Assembly (NCBI RefSeq): GCF_015706575.1
Contig: NW_024037074.1
Location: 29,005,334 to 29,069,333 of the forward strand
Direction of reading: 5' to 3'
From: Patiria miniata
Lineage: Eukaryota > Echinodermata > Asteroidea > Valvatida > Asterinidae
Length of the DNA: 64,000 nucleotides
Part shown: positions 35,697 to 47,055 of the stretch, in pieces
Layout: every line of letters starts with the position of its first letter
Numbering within the stretch: position 1 is the first letter of the stretch
Position numbers and translations under genes: made by a program
Notes under the pieces: generated by a model
Seen by the model: only the letters and a program-made list of their open reading frames with translations
Database searches by the model: none
What the model was told of the DNA's origin: nothing

Positions 35697-36460
35697 TAAC
35701 TTCTGATATGCACGTTTCATGTTTCCTTCTTCTGACATTTTATATTTTCTTTGTACGTTCCTTTATACAATTTTATCAAAACCTTATGAAATTTTATACT
35801 TTGTTTTAACACTGCCAAATAATATCTTCAATGGCGGATCCAGAGAGTTTATTGCCAGGGGCGAAGTTACCTAAATACCTTAATTGCCTACTTTTTTACG
35901 CGTAAAGTGAGGATACCCTTAAATATTTTGATCGTTCGCTAAATTCAACTGGGTTTGAAAATGCTTGCGCATTTATATTCGAATTGGAATGAACGTGTTC
36001 GAATATTGAACGGGCAAGTTGTGCAATTGGACGGGAAAAAAGCTATTGGAATGCAGAATTCGCTGGTTTAAAAACTCGCATTATGATTTTCAAAAACTCT
36101 TCAGTCGCTTGATAGTTCCTAAAAATGCATACATTTGGGGGAGGAAAGAATTTTAATTTTAATGAATGTGTTTGAATAAATTGAATGGTGATTTCAGGCA
36201 GCATTTAGTTACCCCAGAAATTTCACATAGCCACATTAAAACATGTTGTTTTTCTGAAGGTATTCGGCCAGGAAAATACTGGCCAAATATTAATTTGTAC
36301 ATTATTTATAAGTGTTTAATTGTTCCTGTTCTCGAATTATGATTGATAAAAATGAAATAAAAAAAACACACAATTTCATTCAAACCAATGATAACATTAT
36401 TTCATTACTTACTCAAGTATAAACGTTATCGCGTTTTGTTGTTCATTTTTTTTTGTTCAG

Positions 36461-36529
36461 CCTACACTGAACTTCTTGTGACCTCTTCTTGTGACCTGAT
36501 CTTCAAGTCTTTAAGAGAAAACCATTGAG
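36461..36529 (+). other. Candidate noncoding exon 2 of C1q gene C
   Basis: Acceptor TTTTGTTCAG, donor GAG|GTCGGT, 69 nt. The sequence is close to the copies at 8728 and 50850. Confidence 0.55.
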
Positions 36530-36821
36530 GTCGGTGTGGTGATGTTTAATTGATTCTATCATGACCGTAGAAAAGCGCGCCTTCCTCTTGAAAAACTGAC
36601 GTAATTCGGTCTCCTTTCCAAACTTTTATCGGCGGGCAAAACAATAATACTAACAAGCCCAATAATGTGGATTACCCGTAGTTGCCATGTCAACCGATTT
36701 AAAAAGAACTAACCTTTTCATTTACATGTTATCCGCTACATGTTATGTTTCGCATACAAATTCTTCAGTTTATGTAGTGATTTTGTTTGTAATTTTAGGC
36801 CCTGCATTGTTTTCCTTTCAG

Positions 36822-37649
36822 ATGAAGATCTACGTGGCCACCATTCTGTCAATCGCCCTCCTTCTGGGTAACTCTGTCAAGCTCCGAGCTTCCGTTACTG
36901 AGCCGGTTCCCTCGGATGGCGATGGTCCTGCGTCTCAGGTGTGTCAGCAGTGCTGCCAGGGACCTGCTGCAATACCCGGCATACCAGGTCTGCCTGGGCC
37001 AGTAGGACCGATGGGGCCGTACGGTCAGCCGGGGTCAAAGGGCGATGCAGGTCAGCAAGGTGAGATTGGCCCTATTGGACCTATGGGTGAGCGGGGAGCA
37101 ACTGGGAACACTGGGTCTAAAGGTGATGATGGGATTGGTCTGCCCGGCAAGATAGGTCCGAGAGGGCTACCTGGTTTTGTTGGAGGAAGTGGGGAAACTG
37201 GTGTCAAAGGTCAGAAGGGTGAGCCAGGGGAGACACCAGACAACTCCAACCAGCGGGTGGCATTCACCGTGGTGAGGACGATCCACTCGGATACCTCTAC
37301 GAGTCACGACACCCGTTTGCCATTCCAGCAGGCCGAAACCCTTCTGCCGGGTACTAGCTTCGATCTCGAGACCGGCACGTTCACATGTAGTGTGCCGGGC
37401 ACCTACGTATTTACGTTTTCTGTTCTTAAGTATAGCAACAGCGGAACCCTTTTCATCCATCTTGTTAAAAACAACTACCATGTGATCAGTACCCACAGTA
37501 CATCAAATCAACTTGGTCAGTTGTCTGGGAGCGCGGTGCTGGTCCTGCAGCGAGGAGACTCGGTGTATGTTACCATGTACGGTAGGGCGCAGAGTTCTTC
37601 GACCTTTCACTACACCTCATTCAGTGGCTTCCTCCTTTTCTCCGAATAA
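36822..37649 (+). CDS. Secreted collagen-like C1q-domain protein C
   Basis: A 275-residue protein in one exon. The start is the ATG after TTTCCTTTCAG; a longer open frame reaches back to 36687 but its leader is intron by comparison with the other copies. It has the same layout as copy A: signal peptide (with Tyr at position 4 in place of Cys), CQQCC, about 28 Gly-X-Y triplets with one break, and a C1q head. The stem and signal differ from A at about 6 sites and the head at about 25 (my count), mostly in segments between conserved strands. The C-terminus is three residues shorter and ends FLLFSE. AATAAA overlaps the stop, and another follows at 37661. Probably an extracellular pattern-recognition or lectin-like protein; the ligand is unknown. 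Confidence 0.93.
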   Translation: MKIYVATILSIALLLGNSVKLRASVTEPVPSDGDGPASQVCQQCCQGPAAIPGIPGLPGPVGPMGPYGQPGSKGDAGQQGEIGPIGPMGERGATGNTGSKGDDGIGLPGKIGPRGLPGFVGGSGETGVKGQKGEPGETPDNSNQRVAFTVVRTIHSDTSTSHDTRLPFQQAETLLPGTSFDLETGTFTCSVPGTYVFTFSVLKYSNSGTLFIHLVKNNYHVISTHSTSNQLGQLSGSAVLVLQRGDSVYVTMYGRAQSSSTFHYTSFSGFLLFSE

Positions 37650-37660
37650 ATAAATAATTA

Positions 37661-37666
37661 AATAAA
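37661..37666 (+). terminator. Candidate poly(A) signal AATAAA, gene C
   Basis: Canonical hexamer 12 bases after the stop, inside a run of taaata words; another AATAAA overlaps the stop itself (37645-37650). AT-richness makes chance occurrence likely, so which one is used is unknown. Confidence 0.35.
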
Positions 37667-37964
37667 TAAAATTAAATCACAACGCATAATTATACAGGAG
37701 TAGTGCTGCATTTTTTTTGGTTCCGCTTTCCATTTTGCCAAAACAGTAACCAATGAATTAAAAGAAAAATGTTCAATGTCATGATAATAAGAAAGATAAT
37801 TGATTCTTAATACAAAGCATTTTACATTCAAGTATCAAAAACTGCATAAAGACAGTTAATTAAAAAGAAGTTAAATATATGACTTTTGAAAAAGAAGGTT
37901 TTAGATGCAATTGAAAAACACTTCAAATTCATTATTTTTTTCTCAAATAACGTGGAAGTCTGCA

Positions 37965-38190
37965 CGGTCACTATATGCCTTGCCAGGTTTTGTACGAACT
38001 TTAGGAAGGTTGAACTGAACCCCATCACAGCTTTTAGTGCGAATGTTAAACGCATGGACTGATATTTACTCTGTGAAGTACCGTAGCGCTGCCTCACCAT
38101 GGCGGATAAGTTTGAAAAGTACCGAAGTATCTTGAATTCATTCCGCACCGTAACCGAGAGCCAACGTAGTTCCTGAAGTATGGGTGTACG
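37965..38190 (-). pseudogene. Non-LTR retrotransposon RT relic, copy in unit C
   Basis: The minus strand reads TPILQELRWLSVTVRNEFKI, related to the ELHWLPV..R..FKIL motif of animal non-LTR reverse transcriptases, followed by ALKAVMGFSSTFLK in the same region. It matches 26035-26275 closely and 52490-52700 more distantly. It is a short relic carried behind the C1q genes. Confidence 0.65.
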
Positions 38191-38305
38191 ACCCTTCCTT
38201 CTGCATATATGTTGTTATTTCTTAAACAGGTAATCGTATGAAAAAAAACCACATAAACCGTTACAATAGTCTGTCTGGCAAGTAACAAATGCATGTATTA
38301 AAAAA

Positions 38306-38306
38306 A

Positions 38307-38329
<23 letters not shown>
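38306..38329. repeat. (AT)n microsatellite
   Basis: Twelve AT repeats between an A7 run and a T12 run, so the region can fold back on itself. The B' counterpart near 26385 has no AT expansion, which makes this a unit-specific expansion. Confidence 0.9.
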
Positions 38330-38337
<8 letters not shown>

Positions 38338-38344
38338 TTTCATT

Positions 38345-39540
38345 TGCGTTTCGCATACATTATACAGCCAGCGATTAAATGAAGTTGGGTTATATCATTT
38401 ATTTATCCTTGGAAAGTGTTTTTTCTTGAAAAAACAAGAGTTTTAAATTGCGCCACAGTGAACCAAGAACTCTCCGTTTTTGTTAAACACTTTATTTCGT
38501 ATCCCATGTTATACATGTGTAATTGAGTTTTTGTTTCATGTGAAAAGTTGAGTTTTAGAGCTTTCACTATGATGAAATTGTTTACGATTTGATGTAATTT
38601 CAGTTGATAATGTGACACTATATCAGCAGATTACGCAATTATGATTCTATAGTATGTATTTGATTCTAAGAAACATTTTTTTCCAAGTATACAATTGAGG
38701 ATGTGCTCTGTTTAACAGCTTAACTAATACAAGCACAGAAATTAATCATATAACATGTAATCAGTATCGAATATAAATACTCTAAAACTGTATGTTGAAC
38801 ATTACTTTAATTGAACATTGAGCTTTTAACAATGTGGGAAACCTTGTCCCACTCGTAATACATTCCATGGAATTCCTCTCAAGAAAGTAAAATTACAGAG
38901 AAATATTGTCGTTGAAATGAAACGAGGAAATCACAGTCTGACTTTTACGAACAAAATAATTTCTTATTAAGTACTTAAATCTGAGATTATAGATAACAAT
39001 TTTAATCCCATTGATATTACAAATTATTGCAAACAGAGTCAGTTAATTACCTGTATTTTTGTCAATTTGTGTTTGTTTTGACCACTAGATTTGGGGATCG
39101 GTGTTAATGAAAGGCCGGGTTAACATTGGTTGAGGATAGATGGGGTGGAGGATGAATGATTAGTGGTGTCGAGGGGGTTAGGGATTGAAGATGAGGGGCG
39201 GGGAGCAAAATATGATGCCGATTGTTACTTATCTTCCAATAATTCATCAAGAACAATGAATGGCACTAAGACGATGGTGTAGTCTACTTATCCCATTTAC
39301 CTCACGGATTCTTAAAATGCTAAAACATTTAGACAGAACAAAATGAGAAATGAAAAATGCTGGATGTCAGGCCCAAGTATCTTTGCCCCCCCCCCCCTCC
39401 CCCCTCCCCCAACACAACCGGAAGCCCACCGACAGTGTTGTTCTTCATCCGCCTGTGAAGGGCAGGGTGTTCAGATTGGCTTGGGTTTGAAGGGGATAGA
39501 TTAGGTGCATGGTTGCGTTTCGCAGATTAATGGGAGATAA
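38345..39540. other. 3' flank of unit C, no gene seen
   Basis: Colinear with 26.40-27.45 kb of B'. Ends in C/G runs near 39387 and 39558. Confidence 0.55.
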
Positions 39541-39780
39541 CAGGCGAAGCCAGCGGAGGTGGGGGGGGGGGGGTAAGGGAGGTATTTACCCCCCCCCATA
39601 TTTTGTAAAGACTACCTTTTTCCATTCAAATGCCCTTTTTCAACGGGCTTACCCCCCTAATAATTTGTAAAGAGTGCCCTTTTTTGAAGAAGAAGAAGTG
39701 CTTTTTTTTCTGATCAAGTACCCTTTTAAAAAAAAAAGAGGTGCCCTTTTTTGTGGGATATGCCGTATTTCTGAAGCAGT
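39540..39780. repeat. Dispersed low-complexity repeat ('gtgccctttt' family), copy 2
   Basis: A G-run, C-run and several 'gtgccctttt' words in the same order as 12810-13040 and 60440-60680. Here it lies in a different flank type, so it moved or was transferred independently of the unit. Confidence 0.5.
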
Positions 39781-39949
39781 GAAGGGAAATAGAGTCCGAA
39801 TTTCATTACGTTTGAATTCATTTTTTTTTTTCTAATTTATATCTTCTTCTCACGTTTTTAGAAAAGTAAATTCCAAAACGACCACCGTGTACCAATTATG
39901 CGGCTGACGTTTGGGAGAGAAAAAAAAATCCCGCCCATGCAGGATGGTA

Positions 39950-40420
39950 AAGGGTGCACACCAATAAATAGGCCTAAATCCATCCGCCGAGTGCATGAAA
40001 GAAAGTTATACCCTCAACATAATATTACAGAGTTCTGAGAGCCATAAAATTGGGGATTTGAAGAGATATGGTAATGAACTCTATGGCCCGGACTCTATGG
40101 CCCGGAGCATTTTGGATGCAATTGGGCTCGAAAGTGGCGCTATTGTGTCATGTTGTGGAGGGATCGTTTTTGAAGATGACTACTGTTCCACTTCGGGAAC
40201 AAATAGGGGTCGCCTTCTTTGGGTGAGAATATCTCTAAAAGTCAATGGTCAACCCACAAAAAAATGAAAATAAAATAACAAATGACATGTTGATTACCTT
40301 TTTTTCTGTGCAATTATACCTGTAAGAGTTCTGAGTGTTTTTTACAAGAATTTTGAAGTATGGGCATTTAGCATTGGTGTCTATAGGAATTTTAATACAG
40401 GGCTGCACCCCAAGACCTGT
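39950..40420. repeat. Dispersed repeat 'GGGTGCACACC', copy 4
   Basis: Long copy of the family seen at 19985 and 20955, including the 'ttttggatgcaattgggctc' and 'agtatgggcatttagca' blocks. A small internal duplication 'ctctatggcccgga' occurs at 40080-40105. Confidence 0.6.
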
Positions 40421-40424
40421 AAAT

Positions 40425-41575
40425 CGACTCCTAAAGACATAAGTGATAATTACACGTACTTCCCGATTTTTTTTTTAGTAATACTTATGACTGTAGATCT
40501 CCAACGCATGGTGTTTGAAATTTTAATTGAATACATGTAGTATTTCTTGAGTTGTTGCCCCTAAAACGAGTTAATTCTGTATTTCAAAATTAGAATTTCG
40601 TCCAGTGATTTGTCATGATGACTGCGTAACATTATGAGATTTAATATTATGGGGGAATTGTCAAACAATGAAGCAATAATACATGTATGACCGAAACAAA
40701 TATAGTATCTTAAACACGAAAAATACAAACCGAATGAAAACAAAAAGTTAACGTCCAAGAAATATGACACACGAAATAACCCGAGCCTACCAGGCCCAGA
40801 TGTTTTAAGTTGTAGGTTCGGCCAGTAATCGGTCTTGATGTAGGAGATTCTATTTCGCGAGAAACCGTCAAACAACTAATGAAAGTTTATTTCGAGAAAG
40901 GACGCGCTAAATAAAACAAGTGTTAAGATTCCATCAATAGAGGGGGCGCCTCATAAATAGTGGTCTCCGCAAAGCGAGCAACTGCTAAGCCCCCATTGGC
41001 AAAAACCATAAGCGTAAAAACATTATCTACAATTGTGTGTTTTCTTGTGGTGTCCCCCCCAGCTGGTAATGTGGCCCCTCCCCCCTCCCCTCCCACATGT
41101 CCGGAGCAGGCCATGGTGCTGCTGTTCAGACACTCAGGTTAATACTGATTTACGATAAATTTCTCTCATCCAAACTTCATTTAAGAAAAGAGGCTTGTTT
41201 CCGCTGTCATATGAAAGTCAGACTCCTTTGAAAACTTGTAACACCTTTACCCTAGTACTAGTTGAATGTCTTACTTTTGTAAACGTATTTACCAAATTGA
41301 ATTCAATGTACAAGTTACCTAGATTGCACACTTGTTATGCGGGTAATGTAGATACCCTGAAACATTTTTATATTTTTGCTAAACTCAACCGGGTGCGAAA
41401 ACGCTTGCCCGTGTTTAAGTGCATTTGAAAGAAAGTTTTGCAATTTTGAATGAGCAAAGGTGAGAAATTGGACTTAAATTTGAATGAAGATGCTGCTTTA
41501 AAACTCACATAATTATGTCTTGAAAAAAGTAAGACTGCTGCAAACTGCTTACTGACTGGGTGGACCTGAAATATA
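40425..41575. other. Flank plus partial unit fragment, no gene seen
   Basis: 40425-41180 has no pattern I can name. 41180-41575 resembles the intron-1 segment of the C1q unit (3450-3990: 'taccctgaaac', 'gcatttgaaagaaagtt', 'ctcacataattatg'). It is therefore a leftover of another unit, cut off where the Penelope-like element begins. Confidence 0.5.
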
Positions 41576-41579
41576 TAAA

Positions 41580-43825
41580 TCTAAAAATTAATGTGGCCTG
41601 ACGTTGCGAACTTAGCAAGTTCTTCTTCAGAGGCTAAAACAGAAATGACAGAGGTACATACATTAACATGGGGGTGCACACAAACATGCAGGGATGAAAG
41701 AAGAAACACAAAAGGAGGATTAGGTGGGAAAGGTGTGGAAAGATGCAGGGGAGGGTGGATGAGAGAACAAAGAAACAAAGGGAGATGGCAAACCACAAGG
41801 GGTCTGGTATGAACAGGGGAGGGACCATAAAGGGGAAGGATCAAAGGTCACAGGGAGTGGGAACGGACAAAAGAGTGTGGGAGTGAAGGGGGATTATGCG
41901 GGGGGGGGAACAGTATGGAGGTGGAAAGGGATGAAAGATGGGGAAAGATGGGGAAACACAAACAATAAAGACCAGGTGGATTATCTGTAACAGAAGACAA
42001 TGGAGGAAGAAAAATATTAATCATTTCCAAGTTGGATGTTGAGACCATGTGGTTGAATAGTTCGAAGACGATTCATCCACACTTTCTCTCTGCTGAGACG
42101 AACTGAGTCCTTGCGATGGCCAAGAGATTCAATGCCCTGCAAAATCATATCAGAAATGGAGTGGTTAGGCAGGTTGAAGTGATGACCAACAGGGGTGTCT
42201 AGTTTCTTGGTGTTGACCGTTGACCGGTGGGCATAGAAACGCTTCTTGAGCGTATTCTTAGTCTCACCTACATACTGCACTCCACAGACCCTGCAAGAAA
42301 TAAGATATATGACATTAGGGGTGTTACAAGTGATGTTACCAATGGTTCTGTGGGTAGTGACAGAAGAGTGGCCAGAAAAGGAGTCAGACTCCTGGATATG
42401 AATCTGGCAGACAACACATCTGGAACTGCACTTGAAAGTACCATGCTGGGTGGGAGGGGATGCATCTAAGGATGGGACTTCAGCTCGAACAATCAAGTCC
42501 CGTAGATTTCGAGGACGCCTGTAAGCCAATGTAGGGCCGTTGGGGATGGCGCGGGCAAGGCGATCTGAAGTATGAAGGATATGATGATTGTCATTAGTGA
42601 TTTTGCGAAGGGGAGGGAGATTGGGGTGAAACGTGGTAACCAAGGGAATCATGGGTTTGGCCATGGCATCAGGGGCCTTTCCCGTGAGAGCTAGATTTCT
42701 GGGGATAGCTTTAGCTCTGGCAATGGCACGATGAACTTGGCGAGAGCTGTGACCCCTGGCCACCAAGTTGTTCCTCAGTATCTGTGTATGGCGGGAGAAA
42801 TCGGAATCATTAGAACAAATTCTTCTGAGTCTGAGTGCCTGGCTAAACGCTATGCCAGTTTTGCAGTGCCTGGGGTGACAGCTGGAGGAGTGGAGGTACT
42901 GGTGGGTGTCTGTGGGTTTGGAATACAGGTCAGTGGTTAGTGAGTTGCCTTGCTTGCGGACGGTGACATCCAGAAAGTGGGTTTGGTGAGCCGAGAACTC
43001 CGATGTGAATTTGATGGTTCTGTGGAAGGAATTGATGTGGTTAGTGAAGGTCAAGAGACTGTCCTCATCACTGGTCCAGATGAAAAAAAACATCATCAAT
43101 ATATCTCCACCAGATCCAAGGGCGACATGGGGCCGAGGCAAGAATGCGTTCTTCGAGGTCACCCATGAAGAGACAAGCCATGGATGGGGCCATGCGAGTG
43201 CCCATTGCAGTGCCGTGTACCTGTAGATAGTGTTCACCAAGGAAGGAAAAATTGTTCTTCGTTAGTATAAGTCTCATGAGGGTGCCAACATCACTGATGG
43301 GAGGAGTCGTGTGTCCTGCCTTGGCCAGAGCCAAGGAGCAAGCACGAACACCCTCCTCATGGGGGATGTTGGTGTACAGAGATGAGACGTCGAAAGTCCC
43401 AATGATGGCCGTGCTGGGAATCTGGTCCTTGATTCCTTCAAGCTTGCGTAGGAAGTCTGGGGTGTCGTGAATGTATGACGAAATCTGTGGGACAAGGGGT
43501 TTGAGAAAACTGTCAATGAACAGGGAGATGCGTTCCGTGGGTGAGCCATTACCGGAGATGATGGGTCTACCGGGGTTGCCAGCCTTGTGAATCTTGGGTA
43601 GAAGGTAAAATCTGGCAGTCCTACAATCAGAGGGAGAAAGAAATTTGTGAGCTTTCTTGGACAGCTGGTCACGTGATCGCATATCGTCAAGTACCTGTTG
43701 TATATCTCGACAGAAAGTGCCTGTGGGGTCAGAGTCAAGGCGGGTATAGTTAGTGCGATTATCCAACTGACGGTGGGCCTCACAAATTTCTTTCTCCCTC
43801 TTATTTGCAATTGCATGTACATTTC
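41580..43825 (-). mobile_element. Penelope-like element (RT plus GIY-YIG), 5'-truncated
   Basis: On the minus strand an RT runs from 43825 to about 43085: NYTRLDSDPTG, FYLLPKIHK, GRPIISGNGSPTE, FDVSSLYTNIPHEEG, HGTAMGTRMAPS, and the catalytic box YIDDVF near 43090. The frame then shifts at an 8-base homopolymer (43084-43091 region), and the next frame continues to 42017. It carries a linker and a GIY-YIG-type nuclease (NVIYLISC..CGVQYVGET, about 42310-42230, then H at HFNLPNH). RT plus C-terminal GIY-YIG defines Penelope-like elements. The N-terminal part is missing, consistent with 5' truncation. The purine-rich 3' region (41.64-42.01 kb) ends in a hammerhead-like motif. Confidence 0.92.
41596..41634 (-). 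ncRNA. Degenerate hammerhead ribozyme motif of the Penelope-like element
   Basis: On the minus strand: GCCT, then CTGAAGA, a hairpin GAACTT-GCT-AAGTTC, GCAACGTC and AGGC. The canonical minimal hammerhead is stem I, CUGAUGA, stem II, GAAAC..GUC, stem I. Here GCCT/AGGC form stem I and the 6-bp hairpin is stem II. The core carries U to A in CUGAUGA and A to C in GAAAC. Penelope-like elements are known to carry such motifs with a tiny stem III, active as dimers. With these core changes this copy is probably weak or dead. Confidence 0.65.
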
Positions 43826-43833
43826 ATAATATC

Positions 43834-44027
43834 TCTTTGTTTAACTGCTTAACTAATTTAGTAATATCATGTGATAAGATATAGGATATAAACTCTAAAA
43901 AACAAGGTTTTTGAAAACTCTAGTTTTTTTCTTTGTTTAACTGCTTAACTAATTTAGTAATATCATGTGATAAGATATAGGATATAAACTCTAAAAAACA
44001 AGGTTTTTGAAAACTCTAGTTTTTGAT
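43834..44027. repeat. 97-bp near-perfect tandem duplication
   Basis: The segment starting CTTTGTTTAACTGCTTAAC at 43834 repeats at 43931 with no visible change over about 95 bases. The unduplicated counterpart is at about 38708 in the C flank. It abuts the truncated end of the Penelope-like element, and its near-identity suggests a recent event or an assembly artefact. Confidence 0.9.
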
Positions 44028-46055
44028 AATACATGCCCCTTGTAATACACTCTGGAGGAATGAACTCGAATTCTCCGGAAAGTAGAATTGAAAAGACATT
44101 TTGATTACTTACTAAAAAAAAAAGGCAAAAAAATCGTTTGTCGTCGAAATGAACAAGCAAATACCAATCTTGCTCTTGTGAACAAATGTCCTATTAAGTA
44201 CTTAAATCAGTGATTATTATTAACAATTCTAGTCAATTTGATATTAAAAATATTTGCACTAATTCAGTGAATTACTTTGTATTTCTGTATAGTTATTTTG
44301 CTGTTTTGTCGTCTTGAATTTGGGGTTCGTGTTCAAGGCCTGGTACAGATGTGTGTCGAGGGGGTTAGGGGTTGAAAATGGGAGGGGGCAACAGAACTGA
44401 TACCAATAGTTATTTGTCTTTCAATAATTGAACAAGAGCAGTAAATATTACTAAGACGGTGGTGTAGTCCACTCGTTTAATTCCCCCACGAATTCTTGAA
44501 ATATAATAATTAATCATTTGGGAGGCTAATCATCCTTACTCGCAGCTGGGATGCTGAATTGCGAAGGACGCGGCTACAACGTGGTCGGGCTGCCGGCCAC
44601 ATCGACCCATATATGACCACGGAGCACAGCCTGAGATCGAAAGTGTTTGATTTGCCGGAGGGAGGAAAGCCGGAGGGCACGGAGAAACCCTCCTGGCACA
44701 GGAGAGAACCAACGCACAACTCTACGCAGATGTGATCCGCGGCCAGGATTCGAACCGTCGCCACCCAAAATGCTAGTATAATGTAGTCAGGAAAAATAAT
44801 GAAGGAAAAATGAAAGGCATCCCCACGGCTTTTGTTTCTGTAACGGCCAGCTTGCCGGGTATCAGGTCATTTTACCTGCCCCCTACCCCTCCACTCACCG
44901 CCTAATATAACTGGAAGCACATAGACAATTTGGTTCTGTATCCGCCGTGAAGGGGCAGGGTGTTTAGGCCGTTTGGGTCTGAAGGTTGTAAAGCATTAAT
45001 TAGGTGGTTGCGTCCGCAGATTGATGGTAGATGGGTGAGATGGGGGGGGGGTGGAAATGCCTTGGTGAGAGAGGCCGGATTGGGTGAAAGTTGAACCCAC
45101 GTCAGCTTACGGGCAGGTATGTTAGGGGCAGGGTCGTTGCCAAGTGCAGCGGTGAGGTCTGAGTACCCGATTTAGTAAAAAAAAATGGTCTGCGCATTAA
45201 ACAGGCGGCCAGCTCCTCATGCCAGACGGCATAGTACGGACGTCCTGTCCTCTTTGCCCCTGGTTATAGCTGTCCCAACACCCCCCGTGATTTTTAAATT
45301 TCCGATGGCAGATTTATTTCAGTAAAAATATTATTGTTGTACGTTCCCATCGTGGTCAAACTCATGGTCCCGGCCGGATGTTGAGATACGACACGTCACT
45401 TCAAACTCAGTTGCGTAACCTGGAAAGCTAGGGAGGGCGTGCCTCACCACTCAGACTGCCTGGGATTCGGGGGAGGCGCGTAACTCTTTTGAATGCTTCC
45501 TCCAGAAAATGAGGAGTCTTAATTAAGGTCCCTTTAATGAACCACATCAATGAGTAATACTTGGCAGCATAAAAGCTCTCGAAAATACTAGGTTTGAAAA
45601 CGACACACCCTAGATAGGTAAAACAACAGGTACTCTCTGGAAATGTGGGAAGTATTGTTCCGCTAGAAATCAGGGGCACACTATTATGTTTGACTTTCGG
45701 TAGAATATGGGACACCGACTTTTCAAATTTTCTCAGTAGGTATTCTGATAGGCCGGTCTATTTCAGCAGGGAAAACTGTTAGTTGTCATCGGCACAAAAT
45801 TGATGAGTGAATAACTAAAAAGCATTGGCACTCGATAGGTTACCCAACGAAAAAAAAAATCACGACACGACTGTTAATGCTGTAAAAATAGATTTACTCT
45901 TCCTCTTCCTTTCGACGAAACTATTAATAGAAAGGGGAATAACAGCACTCTAGCATTAAATAAGCACCCCTTACTCCTCCTCAGCATATTAGTTCGGGAT
46001 CCGTTGTTGGCTGCCCAGGGTGGTAAGGAGGGGGAAGGGATGGTGGGGGCAGGGG
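44028..46055. other. Distal 3' flank of unit C, no gene seen
   Basis: Colinear with 38.8-39.4 kb and then with 28.78-30.35 kb of B'. Contains a SINE (separate entry). Reading frames are not conserved against B'. Confidence 0.55.
44590..44762 (-). mobile_element. tRNA-derived SINE, minus strand, head truncated
   Basis: Same SINE family as 28800-29017. It keeps the body and the B box (GGTTCGAATCC on the minus strand) but lacks the A-box side of the tRNA-like head, where the flank resumes at 'acccaaaatgctag'. Both copies sit at the same place in the type-2 flank, so the head was lost after duplication. Confidence 0.65.
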
Positions 46056-46685
46056 TTCAATATGGGGATTCGTGCTTGGCTCGGAGATCAGGCTATTGAA
46101 GGCTAGTTTTTTCTTAAGGAAAGAAGCTTGTTGCACTTTGTAGGATCCAAACAGTTGGGGTAAGTTTGGGATTAGGTTTGATTAGGCGAGGGTCAAGATC
46201 GGGGTTTGCCTAATTATGTGTTTGGTTTAAGTATAGGTTGGGCTCAATAAGCGGAGGTGGGAGGGCCTCAATTAGCGGGGACGGGTTCAGCAGGTGCAAG
46301 GTCGTTTGCATGCCGAGAAGTTGGCGGGGCCGAGCGCACGTTGAACGCTTATAATTTTGGGAACGGCTGGGTTCTGCAAAATAAGTGTACTTGTAACATC
46401 GTAAGAGGGCGGCAACCGTACATGGACAGGATATTATGCACACAATATATTGAAGTTCTTATTACTTTTTCTTTTTAAGCTAAATTATGACGACTTCGTT
46501 TTTCTATTAAAAATGTAGACTGCATAACCAGACTACACAATACTAGCCACCAAATGCGTGGCTCCATTAAATAACATGAAGCGCAAAATCAACACTGATC
46601 GAATCACGTATGGCAGGTGTACGTCATTATTCTATTCACCAATCATAGTTAGTCACCCAACAAGTCGGTGACCACAAGTAAGTCG

Positions 46686-46978
46686 TCTGTGATTGACAGG
46701 TGCCAATCACAATCCACGTGTTTGAATGTGTCACTGACATCCCTACGCTCATTCCACCAATCAGATGCGTCTATATCAGTGTCAGTGATACAGGCTTCAG
46801 GTTAAATGTGTGACAATGCAATATTAACGTCATTTCCCTCTCATCAATATGAAGCGAGTCTGTGATATATAATTGACAGCGCGCAGGGGCCAATCACAAA
46901 CCGGGCTTGCAAGTTCCTCAGTCACTGCTCGGGAAATCGAAGTCAATATTTAAGTCACAAGCTGCCGGCTCACTCCTC
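46686..46978 (+). promoter_or_regulatory. CCAAT/TATA promoter, unit D; second TALE site decayed
   Basis: TGATTGACAG lies at 46690-46699. The proximal site reads TATAATTGACAG (around 46868) and so has lost TGAT. CCAAT follows. The CRE-like word has changed to CGAAGTCAA, and TATTTAA is at 46947-46953. The promoter skeleton is otherwise the same, so this unit may be regulated differently from A, C and E. Confidence 0.68.
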
Positions 46979-47055
46979 ACAACGACCGCAACTCATGTTC
47001 ACGTCCAGACGACAACTCGAGAGAACTGTTTGCAAGATCGAACAAGAATTGCACG
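46978..47055 (+). other. Candidate exon 1 of C1q gene D
   Basis: Ends CACG|GTGAGT at 47056. The ATG at 46995 opens an upstream frame that would end after about 33 codons in exon 2. Confidence 0.5.

Larger units (their letters stand above)
30350..46055 (+). repeat. Tandem array unit C
   Basis: Complete unit with lead-in, promoter, exon 1, intron carrying a LINE, exon 2, an intact C1q exon, and a long type-2 flank shared with B'. Inside the flank lies a second partial unit fragment (41.18-41.575 kb, matching intron sequence of 3.45-3.99 kb) followed by a Penelope-like insertion. This shows that another unit collapsed here. Confidence 0.72.
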
